Below, in pieces: positions 47,413-55,641 of a DNA stretch of 64,000 nucleotides; position 1 is the first letter of the stretch, and every line of letters starts with the position of its first letter. The notes beneath the pieces are model-generated. The model ran no database searches. It was not told the origin of the DNA and saw nothing but the letters and a program-made list of their open reading frames with translations. The position numbers and the translations under genes were made by a program. The DNA lies in the NCBI RefSeq assembly GCF_000970345.1, contig NZ_LAQU01000017.1:45974-109973 (forward strand). Direction: 5' to 3'. The stretch comes from Robbsia andropogonis. GTDB lineage: Bacteria > Pseudomonadota > Gammaproteobacteria > Burkholderiales > Burkholderiaceae.

Positions 47413-48165
47413 TCAGGCCTTTGGCGTTGCCACCATCCGTTGCCGCACCGACTCGAACAAGCAGATGCCGCTTGCCACCGAGACATTCAGGCTCTCGACG
47501 CTTCCCCGCATCGGAATGTGCATCAACTCGTCACACGTCTCCCGGGTCAGGCGTCGCATGCCCTCGCCTTCGGCACCCATGACGATAGCGACCGGACCTT
47601 CGAGCTTGGTCTGGAACACGCTCGGCACGGCGTCGTCGGACGTGCCAATGATCCACACACCGGCATCTTTCAACTCGCGCAGTGCACGGGCGAGATTCGT
47701 GACCATGATATACGGAGTGGTTTCCGCGGCGCCGCTGGCAACTTTCGCCACCGTCGCGTTGATGCCGACCGCCTTGTCGCGCGGCGCGACCACCGCGTGC
47801 GCGCCGGCCGCATTCGCCACGCGCAGGCAAGCGCCCAAGTTGTGCGGATCGGTCACGCCATCGAGTACCAACAGCAGCGGCGGCCCTTCGACGACATCGA
47901 GCAGTTCCGTCAACGACTGCGCCAGCGGCGCCTCGGCGGCCAATGCCACCACGCCCTGGTGATCACGACCGCCCGTCATCTTCGTCAGACGTACGCCGTC
48001 CGCGGCGATGAGGCGCACACCCGTTTCCTTCGCGCTCTTCAGGAAGTCGAGCATGCGCCTGTCACGCCGCGACGATTCGTAATAAATCTCTTCGACACTG
48101 GCCGCATCATGCCGCAACCGGGCCGTGACCGCGTGAAAACCATAAAGGACCCTGGACTTCGCCAT
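47413..48165 (-). CDS. rlmB: 23S rRNA (guanosine-2251-2'-O)-methyltransferase RlmB
   Basis: SpoU-family methyltransferase acting on the 23S rRNA P-loop. The 250 residues begin [16 protein letters not shown] and show the three SpoU motifs: [31 protein letters not shown] and [20 protein letters not shown] 48165. It follows rnr in the same direction, the usual rnr-rlmB pair. Confidence 0.96.
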   Translation of the reverse strand: MAKSRVLYGFHAVTARLRHDAASVEEIYYESSRRDRRMLDFLKSAKETGVRLIAADGVRLTKMTGGRDHQGVVALAAEAPLAQSLTELLDVVEGPPLLLVLDGVTDPHNLGACLRVANAAGAHAVVAPRDKAVGINATVAKVASGAAETTPYIMVTNLARALRELKDAGVWIIGTSDDAVPSVFQTKLEGPVAIVMGAEGEGMRRLTRETCDELMHIPMRGSVESLNVSVASGICLFESVRQRMVATPKA

Positions 48166-48195
48166 GCTCGATACCTGCTGCTGTCAAAAAGAAAT

Positions 48196-48228
48196 GAACC
48201 CACGTCCGACGGGATGCCGGCGTGGGTC
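48196..48228 (-). terminator. Hairpin between rnr and rlmB
   Basis: A stem of ACCCACG/CGTGGGT with inner GC pairs. On the minus strand it is followed by a T-rich stretch (ATTTCTTTTTG). It may attenuate read-through from rnr into rlmB. Confidence 0.5.
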
Positions 48229-48259
48229 AGTGATACCGCGTGCCCTCGGGCAACGCGCT

Positions 48260-51200
48260 TTATACGGTCCGCTTGGCGCGTGAACGCTTGGCTGGCGCCG
48301 ACTTCGGATGCACCGCCAAACCATCCCCGGCACCCAGCGCGGCGCCGCCACGCGCCGACGTCGAGCCGGAGGCTGGCGCGTCGAGGTCGGCGAACAGATC
48401 CCCGTCCGCACTGCCCTGCCTGGCACGACCACGCGTTGCCTTCTTCGCGGCGGCCGGTGCTTTCGCACCCTTTGCCGTTGGCACGGGCGCTTCAACAGCA
48501 CCCTTAGCGGCACGCTTTTCTCCGGTCTTCGCGGCTTTCTTGGCCGGCACCTTATCGGCGGCGACGACCTTCTTCGCCGCCTTCTTTGCGGACACCTGGT
48601 CCACTGCCTTGGCCGCCACCTTCTTTGCCGACGCCTTCTCCACGACAGCCGCTTTCTTTGCGGCAACCTTTTCCGCCGGCGCCTTCTTCGCCACGGCTTT
48701 CTCCACCACTGCCGCTTTCTTCGCGGCCGTTTTTTTCACCGAGGCCTTCTTGGCGGGTGCGACGTCGGGCGCCGATGCGACAACCGGCCGCGCCACTGCC
48801 ACGACAGGTGCAGGCGCCGCCGCCGTTATCGGTGCGACTTGTTCAACCTGTTCGACGCGCTGGGAACGCATGGCAGGTGTGGGCAGTGTAGCCGTCGCGA
48901 CGGGTGACGACGCGATCGGCGAGGTGACCGGACTGGTCAAAACCTGAACGTTGCCGGTGGCCACGACAGCGCTGTCGATCCGTGCACCGCCGTTACCGGC
49001 ATGACCGTTGCCGCCCCCCTTGCCGCCCTTCCCGGCCTTGCCCGTCTTGTTACGCCCGCCCATCTTGCCGGCGGGGCCACCAGCGTCCGGCGTATCGCGA
49101 ATCAGACGGAAATCCATCTTGCGTGCATCGAGGTCGACCCGGCCGACCTGCACCCGGACCCGGTCCGTCAGACCGTAACGGATACCGGTGCGCTCACCGC
49201 GCAGTTCGTTGCGAACCTCGTCGTATTCGAAATAGTCACTCCCTAGTTCGGACACGTGCACGAGGCCTTCAACAAACAAGGAATCCAGTGTGACGAATAC
49301 CCCGAACGGTGCCACGCCGCTGATCGACCCGCCAAATTCCTCACCCAGCTTATCGCGCATGAAATAGCACTTGAGCCAAGCCTCCACGTCGCGTGAGGCT
49401 TCGTCGGCGCGCCGCTCGTTCGACGAACAGTGCAGTCCCAAGGATTCCCAAATCGCGACATTCGCCCCCTTGGGCTTTTTCGCGGCATCGTTCGCCTCGC
49501 TCGCCTTCGCACCCGGCTTCTGCTTGCGTACCTTCATCGACATCGCCGTATTCAAGGCGACATCGCCGGCGTCCGGCACATACTTCCTGCCCTCCAGGAT
49601 CGCCTTGATCGCGCGGTGCGTCAGCAAATCAGGGTACCGGCGAATCGGGCTGGTGAAGTGCGCGTACGCCTCGTAGGCCAGGCCGAAATGGCCGACGTTT
49701 TCCGGGCTGTAGACCGCTTGCTGCATCGAGCGCAGCAGCATCGTCTGCAGCATCGGCGCGTCCGGCCGCTGCTTGATCTGCAGGATCAACGAAGCGAAAT
49801 CGCTGGCGTGCGGCGTATCGCCACCGTTCAACGTCAGACCGACCCCGCGCAGGAACGTGCGCAGGTTCTCGAGCTTCTCGGCGTTCGGGCCACCGTGGAC
49901 ACGGTACAGGCCCGGGTGCTTGTTGCGCTTCAGGAAGTCCGCCGCGCAGACGTTCGCCGACAGCATGCACTCCTCGATCAACTTGTGCGCATCGTTACGC
50001 GTGCGCGGGATGATCTGCTCGATCTTGCCCTGCGGATTGCATACGATGTACGTTTCGGTCGTCTCGAAATCGATCGCGCCACGCTGCTGCCGCGCTTCCA
50101 GCAAGGCACGGTAGACCGCATAGAGATTCTGCAGTTGCGGCAGCACGGCGGCCCGCTTCGCCGCTTCCGGACCCTTTGTATTGGACAGCGCCGCCGCCAC
50201 TTCGTTATACGTGAGACGCGCCGCGGAGTGAATGACCGCCGGATAGAACTGGTACGCCTTGACCTCACCCTTCGCCGTGATGATCATGTCGCAGGTCAAC
50301 ACGCAGCGGTCGACGTCCGGATTCAACGAGCACAGCCCGTTCGACAACTTCTCCGGCAGCATCGGAATCACGCGTCGCGGGAAGTACACCGACGTGCTGC
50401 GTTCGATCGCATCCGCATCCAGCGCGGCGCCCGGTCTCACGTAATGCGAGACATCGGCGATCGCGACCAGCAGACGGAAACCGTTGACGCGACCAATCTT
50501 GATCGGTTCACAGTAGACCGCATCATCGAAGTCGCGCGCGTCCTCGCCGTCGATCGTCACCAGGGGCACGTCACGCAAGTCCACACGGTCGTGCAGATCA
50601 TGCCCCTGCACGTCGTCCGGCAGCCTGGACGACTGTGCCAGGGCCGCATCGGAGAACAGATGGGGTACGCCATACTTGCGCACCGCGATCTCGATTTCCA
50701 TGCCCGGATCATCCACTTCGCCAAGCACTTCGACAATCTTCCCGCTGGCTTGCGAATGGCGGCTCGGATAGTCGGTGATCTCCAGACTGACAATCTGCCC
50801 CGCCTTGGCGCCATTCAGGCCGCCCGGGGCGATCATCACATCCCGACCGATGCGCTTGTCCTCGGGCGCCACGACATAGGTACCGTTCTCGTTGATCACG
50901 CGACCGATCACGCGCTTGATCGCACGCTCGGTGATTTCGACGACATGCCCTTCCGGGCGACCGCGACGGTCCTGCCCCGTCACCCGCGCCAACACGCGGT
51001 CGCCATGCATGATTTTCGACATCTCTTGATGCGACAGGAACAAATCGTCGCTGCCGTCGTCGGGCACGAGGAAGCCGAACCCATCCCGGTGCGCTTGCAC
51101 ACGCCCCGCGGTGAAGCTGGATGCGGCTGCGGGATGGACGAGACCCTTGGCGTCGATGTGAACCTGCGCGTCACGCTCCATCGCGTTAAGGCGCTTGAAG

Positions 51201-51541
51201 AAACCATCACGCTCCTCGAGCTTGATGGACATCGCGTCGGCCGCGCCTTCGGCCGTCAATATCGTGCTGGATGCGCGCAGCACCGCGAGGATTTCCTCGC
51301 GGCTCGGCACCGTATAGGCGAATTTCACGGGGGGACGCGGGGCGAACTTGTCCCCGAAGGAACGGCCCGGCTTGGGACCTGATTTCATGCTCGGTTTGCT
51401 CGCTGAATGATGCGTCGGCTGATGCGACTGCGTCGAGGCTTGCTTGGGGGCTGGTCTGGCGCCATGTCTTGGGGCCTGCTCCCGAGCCGTCTGGTCGGCG
51501 GGCTTATCGGTGATCTTTTCCCGGGCTTGTCGGCTTTTCAC
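48260..51541 (-). CDS. rnr: Ribonuclease R with long Lys/Ala-rich C-terminal tail
   Basis: Processive 3'-5' exoribonuclease. After an unconserved N-terminus come the winged-helix and cold-shock domains (VQAHRDGFGFLVPDDGSDD), the RNB catalytic domain with TIDGEDARDFDDAVY, and the S1 domain (GVAPFGVFVTLDSLFVEGLV). The S1 domain ends near residue 810. A Gly/Lys segment and then some 170 residues rich in KKAA-type repeats, like histone H1 tails, extend the protein to 1093 residues. The start is GTG 51541; ATG 51388 is an alternative. Confidence 0.95.
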   Translation of the reverse strand: MKSRQAREKITDKPADQTAREQAPRHGARPAPKQASTQSHQPTHHSASKPSMKSGPKPGRSFGDKFAPRPPVKFAYTVPSREEILAVLRASSTILTAEGAADAMSIKLEERDGFFKRLNAMERDAQVHIDAKGLVHPAAASSFTAGRVQAHRDGFGFLVPDDGSDDLFLSHQEMSKIMHGDRVLARVTGQDRRGRPEGHVVEITERAIKRVIGRVINENGTYVVAPEDKRIGRDVMIAPGGLNGAKAGQIVSLEITDYPSRHSQASGKIVEVLGEVDDPGMEIEIAVRKYGVPHLFSDAALAQSSRLPDDVQGHDLHDRVDLRDVPLVTIDGEDARDFDDAVYCEPIKIGRVNGFRLLVAIADVSHYVRPGAALDADAIERSTSVYFPRRVIPMLPEKLSNGLCSLNPDVDRCVLTCDMIITAKGEVKAYQFYPAVIHSAARLTYNEVAAALSNTKGPEAAKRAAVLPQLQNLYAVYRALLEARQQRGAIDFETTETYIVCNPQGKIEQIIPRTRNDAHKLIEECMLSANVCAADFLKRNKHPGLYRVHGGPNAEKLENLRTFLRGVGLTLNGGDTPHASDFASLILQIKQRPDAPMLQTMLLRSMQQAVYSPENVGHFGLAYEAYAHFTSPIRRYPDLLTHRAIKAILEGRKYVPDAGDVALNTAMSMKVRKQKPGAKASEANDAAKKPKGANVAIWESLGLHCSSNERRADEASRDVEAWLKCYFMRDKLGEEFGGSISGVAPFGVFVTLDSLFVEGLVHVSELGSDYFEYDEVRNELRGERTGIRYGLTDRVRVQVGRVDLDARKMDFRLIRDTPDAGGPAGKMGGRNKTGKAGKGGKGGGNGHAGNGGARIDSAVVATGNVQVLTSPVTSPIASSPVATATLPTPAMRSQRVEQVEQVAPITAAAPAPVVAVARPVVASAPDVAPAKKASVKKTAAKKAAVVEKAVAKKAPAEKVAAKKAAVVEKASAKKVAAKAVDQVSAKKAAKKVVAADKVPAKKAAKTGEKRAAKGAVEAPVPTAKGAKAPAAAKKATRGRARQGSADGDLFADLDAPASGSTSARGGAALGAGDGLAVHPKSAPAKRSRAKRTV

Positions 51542-51941
51542 GCGGATGTGTCGTACCTAATCTGAATCGGCTGTCGGCGTGCCGGTTATGGCTCACGGTG
51601 GCGGCACGCGCTGCGCGTACCCCGTGCCCCGGCACGAACTATATCGGCACATTCTACCATCAGGGTCCGAATTGCCCCGTGCTTTCGGGTATCCGCCTGA
51701 TTGCACCGCGCGGACGGACGGCAGATACGACGACTGGCAAGAGCCTATTGCCGAAATACCGCGTCATCGCAAAGAAAATGTTGACACCAAAAGTTCGATC
51801 TATATAATACGCTTCTCTCAGCGAACGCGGCACCAAATCAACGGGTTGCAGTGCGCGAGGCTCGGTAAATCACCTCCTTCCGCAAGACGGGGCACGAGGC
51901 ACCGAAAAGCGGTAAAGCTGGAAGCGCGGCAGGTTTAGTTG
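51542..51941. other. Intergenic region rnr / tRNA-Leu
   Basis: About 400 bases. It holds the consensus tRNA promoter near 51781-51808 and a transcribed leader of about 125 bases before the first tRNA-Leu. No gene is supported; the rnr promoter on the minus strand is not obvious. Confidence 0.5.
51781..51808 (+). promoter_or_regulatory. Consensus sigma-70 promoter of the tRNA-Leu pair
   Basis: Perfect TTGACA (51781-51786) and perfect TATAAT (51803-51808) with a 16-base spacer. The expected start is near 51815, leaving an unusually long leader before tRNA-Leu copy 1. Confidence 0.85.
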
Positions 51942-52026
51942 GCCCAGATGGCGGAATTGGTAGACGCGCATGGTTCAGGTCCATGTGCCGCAAGGTGTGG
52001 AGGTTCGAGTCCTCTTCTGGGCACCA
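51942..52026 (+). tRNA. tRNA-Leu (CAG), copy 1
   Basis: An 85-base class II tRNA starting GCCCAGATGGCGGAATTGG. The anticodon stem-loop CATGGTTCAGGTCCATG carries CAG. It has a variable arm and an encoded CCA. The last acceptor-stem pair is A-T. Confidence 0.97.
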
Positions 52027-52051
52027 ACACTTTCCTGGTTCGCGGTTTTTG

Positions 52052-52136
52052 GCCCAGGTGGCGGAATTGGTAGACGCGCATGGTTCAGGTCCATGTGCCG
52101 CAAGGTGTGGAGGTTCGAGTCCTCTCCTGGGCACCA
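52052..52136 (+). tRNA. tRNA-Leu (CAG), copy 2
   Basis: An 85-base tRNA with anticodon CAG and an encoded CCA. It differs from copy 1 only at two positions that pair in the acceptor stem (G-C here in place of A-T), so pairing is kept. Confidence 0.97.
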
Positions 52137-52144
52137 AAATTTTG

Positions 52145-52174
52145 AAAAAGGTCTGCAAATGCAGGCCTTTTTTT
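52145..52174 (+). terminator. Intrinsic terminator of the tRNA-Leu unit
   Basis: AAAGGTCTGCA and TGCAGGCCTTT form an 11-base stem with one G-U pair and a 2-base loop, followed by a run of T. Confidence 0.85.
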
Positions 52175-52189
52175 CATGCGGCCTCTCCC

Positions 52190-53055
52190 ATGAGCAGTTC
52201 GCCCGAATTCCCCGAGACGTTCGTTACCCCGCAGGACCGGCGTTTCTGGCCCGTCACCCGGCGTGCCTTCGTAGTGGATGCTACCTATACTTGGCACGCC
52301 GCGGCCCTTCTCGGTCTGGCCATCGCTCCCGGCACCTGGCCTTGGTGGCTGGCCGGAACATTGCTGAATCACGCAACCGTCACGACCGCCGGCCTGTTAC
52401 CCCGTACCACGTTGCTCGGCCCCAATCTGCGCCAACTCCCTGATACTCCGGCGAATCGCGATGCGATCGCGTTGACGTTCGACGATGGTCCGGACCCGGA
52501 CGACACACCGCGGATTCTCGACCTCCTCGATGCTGCCGGCGCCAAGGCGACGTTTTCTGCATCGGCGAACACGCATTGCGCCATCCCGGTATCGTCCGCG
52601 ATATCGTTGCGCGAGGGCATGGCGTGGAAAATCATTCCCAGCGCCACCGCCATACCTTCTCGGTCAGTCCACCATCGCTGATTCGCCGCGAAGTGTGGGA
52701 AGGCCAGCGCACACTACAGGCGTTGACCGGCCAGGCACCGGTGTTTTTCCGCGCCCCCGCCGGCTTGCGCAACCTTTTCCTGGACCCGATCCTGCAAGGT
52801 GCCGATCTGCGACTGGCGAGCTGGACGCGCCGCGGATTTGATACCCGCGAAACCTCGGCCGATGTCGTGACGCGCCGCCTGCTCGAGGGCGTGGCGCCCC
52901 GAGACATCCTGTTGCTGCACGACCGCGGCGCGGCGCGATTGCCGACTGACGGGACCTCGGTCGCGCTCGCCGTACTGCCGCGCGTGTTGCAGGCGATTGC
53001 CGCGCGGCAATGGCGCTGTGTGACATTGCGTGAGGCGTTTGCCCCCCTCGCCTGA
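52190..53055 (+). pseudogene. Polysaccharide deacetylase family protein (frameshifted in a T4 run)
   Basis: NodB-type carbohydrate esterase, expected to remove N-acetyl groups from a polysaccharide outside the cytoplasm. The first frame from ATG 52190 has two hydrophobic segments and the NodB opening LTFDDGPDPDDTPRILDLL, then loses sense after KATF. The next frame resumes with LRHPGIVRDIVARGHGVENH, the metal-binding HSQRH, FFRAPAG and LLLHD. The break is at TTTT 52553-52556; one more T restores a 288-residue protein. It ends 1 base before the stop of the convergent flavoprotein gene. Real mutation or sequencing error is undecided. Confidence 0.82.
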
Positions 53056-53056
53056 C

Positions 53057-54385
53057 CTACTCCGACATCGTGCAGATCTGATGCAATGCGTTCAACCGAC
53101 GCACCGGATCACGCACGTACGGATTGCTTTCATCCCATGCGTAACCGGCCAGCACGGCACTGATCATTCGCCGGATCGCCGGCGTCTGCGCCTTGTAGAA
53201 AATCATGTCCTGCAATTCGCCGGTGTACCACCGTTCCACGAAGGCCCTGAAAGTATCGATGCCTTTTCGCAAGGGCACATCGTAGTCTGCGTGCCAGTCC
53301 ACCGTATCCCCACGCAGTTGTCGATCCAATACCACGGAGGCCTGATACGCGGAGCGCAGCGCTATCGTCACGCCCGAAGAAAATACCGGGTCCAGGAACT
53401 CCCCCGCATTGCCGAGCAGCGCATAGCCATCACCATGCAGCCGCGCCACGTTCGCGGAATAGCCCACCAAGGTGCGCACAGGCATCCGTAACGTCGCACC
53501 ATCGAACAGTCGTGCCAGCATCGGTTCCTCGCCGATCAGTGCACGCAAGCGGCTTTCGCGCCACGCGTCCTGTTCCGCTTCGGAGCGATCCGCCAACGGC
53601 ACCCCGTCGGCGGGCACCAAAAACGCGCGGGCCGCGACGCAGCCAATCGACGATCGGCCGTCGGACAGCGGAATGCGCCAGAACCAGACATCGCGATGCA
53701 CAGGGTGAACATGGACCCCGATCTTCGTCCGATCGCTTTCCCGTGCCGCCCGCCCTTCGACAAAATGGCCGAACAGCGCCGCACGCTCCGGCATACGGGT
53801 GGGCGTTTCAAGATCGAGCAGGCGCGGTAGCACGCGACCAAAACCGCTTGCATCAAGAACGAAACGCGCGCGTACCGTATCGGCACGGCCGTTGGCATCG
53901 ACTAGTTCTAGCATCGGGGTCAGGCCACCATGGAATGCGGTGACCGTCTCGCCATAGCGCACATCGGCCCCCTGCCGTGCCGCGCATCGCGCCAGGATAT
54001 GGTCGAAATCGGCGCGCACTACCTGATAGGTCGTGCCCCATCCTTCGGAATGCTTATCCCGGAAATCGTAGGCAGCATACTGGTCGCCCCGGAAAAACGC
54101 CGCGCCGTTCTTGTATTGGAAGCCCGCCTCGACCACGGCGCGCAACATGCCGGCAGCCTCGAGATACGCCATGCTCTGCGGCAACAGGCTTTCCCCAATG
54201 GAGAATCGCGGGAAATGCTGGCGCTCGATGACGCGCACGCCATGCCCGGCGCGCCGCAGCAACGCGGCCGCCACGGCACCCGCGGGGCCGGCGCCGATGA
54301 TCGCTACATCGACATCGACCCCGGCACGGGGTGCCTGCCCGACGCCGCCGCTACTGTCCACCACGGTTTGTATCGCGCTACTCAT
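53057..54385 (-). CDS. FAD-dependent oxidoreductase, halogenase-like (aryl polyene cluster)
   Basis: Flavoprotein of 442 residues resembling flavin-dependent halogenases. The FAD-binding GAGPAG lies at residues 31-36, the flavin motif GESLLP at 64-69 and the halogenase-type WFWRIP near residue 230. Lys92 in QYKNGAAFF is in the place where halogenases carry their catalytic Lys. It may halogenate the aryl polyene, as in brominated xanthomonadin, or act as another type of monooxygenase. The ATG overlaps the stop of the preceding ketosynthase by 4 bases; it is the last gene of the operon. Confidence 0.8.
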   Translation of the reverse strand: MSSAIQTVVDSSGGVGQAPRAGVDVDVAIIGAGPAGAVAAALLRRAGHGVRVIERQHFPRFSIGESLLPQSMAYLEAAGMLRAVVEAGFQYKNGAAFFRGDQYAAYDFRDKHSEGWGTTYQVVRADFDHILARCAARQGADVRYGETVTAFHGGLTPMLELVDANGRADTVRARFVLDASGFGRVLPRLLDLETPTRMPERAALFGHFVEGRAARESDRTKIGVHVHPVHRDVWFWRIPLSDGRSSIGCVAARAFLVPADGVPLADRSEAEQDAWRESRLRALIGEEPMLARLFDGATLRMPVRTLVGYSANVARLHGDGYALLGNAGEFLDPVFSSGVTIALRSAYQASVVLDRQLRGDTVDWHADYDVPLRKGIDTFRAFVERWYTGELQDMIFYKAQTPAIRRMISAVLAGYAWDESNPYVRDPVRRLNALHQICTMSE

Positions 54386-55641
54386 TCGTCAGTCTCTTCT
54401 CGCGTAAAACACAGGGCGGCACAACTGCCGCCAAAACCGAACGATACCGACATGGCCCGCGCGATGTGTGCGGCGCGGGTCTGCGTGACCAGTGGCAGAT
54501 CGGCGAACACCGGATCGCACGGCGGGACCACGCCGGACGTCCGTGGCCCCATGCTGCCGGCGATAAAACCGTCGCGCATCATCAGCAACGTATAGATCGC
54601 CTCGTGTACACCGCAGGCTCCCAGCGTATGACCGCTGAACGCCTTCGTCGATGAAAAAGCCGGTATCCCGCCAGCGCTACCGAAGACCCGGCGTAACGCC
54701 TCGGCTTCCGCCAAATCGCCCTGCGGCGTCGACGGCGCGTGGGTATTGATGTAATCGAGCAGCGCGTGATCCGTGGCCGCCCACGCCGTCCCGATGGCGC
54801 GGGCGATACCCGCCGCGCCGGGCGACACGAAACCGCCGGGGTCCGTGCTGTGACCATAACCATCGAGCAACGCGAGCACCCTGGCGCCCCGCGCTTGCGC
54901 ATGGGTCAGTGACTCGAGCACCAAGACGCCCGCCCCCTCGCCAATCACGAACCCGTCCCGCGCGCTGTCGTAGGGGCGTGATGCCGTGTGGGGCGCGGCA
55001 TTGAATCCTCGTGACAACACGCCCATCGCGTCGAACATCAGGGCCGTGTTGTCATGCAAGGCCTCGCTGCCGCCTGCCAGCATGACGTCCTGCGCACCGC
55101 ATGCGATCAATTCCGCAGCCTGGCCGAGCGCGATCGCCGAGGTCGTGCAGGCGGCCGAGACCGCATAGGTGATGCCTTCGATGCCGAAAACCTGCGCCAC
55201 GCTGGCGCACGCCGTATTGCCCATGACCTGCGGCACGATGAACGGCGACGCGCGCTCGACGCCGCGCGTGCCCACCAGCGCCATCGCATCGTCATAGGCC
55301 TGCAGCGCGCCACTGCCGGACCCGATGACGGCACCGGCACGCGGCGAACACAGCGCTTGCGCATCGAGGCCCGCATCGATCAATGCGAGGCGGGCGGCGT
55401 GGCAGGCGAAGCGCGCCGTATCACCCATGAACCGTTCGTAGCGGCGCGCGAACGGCGTCATGCCGTCCAGCCGCACGCGGGCCGCGATCTGCGAACCCAT
55501 GCCACGCGCATGCCATTGCGGCATCGCCTCGATGCCGCAATAACCGGTTCGGAGTGCCGAGGATACCGTCTCGCATGTATTCCCAAGACAGGACAGAATG
55601 CCGATGCCGGTAACGGCGACACGCCGTGCGTTCGACGTCAC
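54382..55641 (-). CDS. Beta-ketoacyl-ACP synthase (aryl polyene cluster, third ketosynthase)
   Basis: Condensing enzyme of the thiolase fold, 419 residues. The Cys nucleophile is in VSAACTTSAIA. The two His are in INTHAPSTPQGD and FSGHTLGACG, so the catalytic triad is intact. The start is GTG 55641, which overlaps the stop of the preceding ketosynthase by 4 bases. In aryl polyene systems several ketosynthase-like proteins work as pairs; this one could be a partner subunit or an independent condensing enzyme. Confidence 0.88.
   Translation of the reverse strand: MTSNARRVAVTGIGILSCLGNTCETVSSALRTGYCGIEAMPQWHARGMGSQIAARVRLDGMTPFARRYERFMGDTARFACHAARLALIDAGLDAQALCSPRAGAVIGSGSGALQAYDDAMALVGTRGVERASPFIVPQVMGNTACASVAQVFGIEGITYAVSAACTTSAIALGQAAELIACGAQDVMLAGGSEALHDNTALMFDAMGVLSRGFNAAPHTASRPYDSARDGFVIGEGAGVLVLESLTHAQARGARVLALLDGYGHSTDPGGFVSPGAAGIARAIGTAWAATDHALLDYINTHAPSTPQGDLAEAEALRRVFGSAGGIPAFSSTKAFSGHTLGACGVHEAIYTLLMMRDGFIAGSMGPRTSGVVPPCDPVFADLPLVTQTRAAHIARAMSVSFGFGGSCAALCFTREETDE

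Noticed and set aside
49430..51382. Open frame of 650 codons on the plus strand opposite rnr
   Set aside because: Antisense shadow of the RNB domain; composition rich in Arg, Gln and His, no recognisable domain and no ribosome-binding site.
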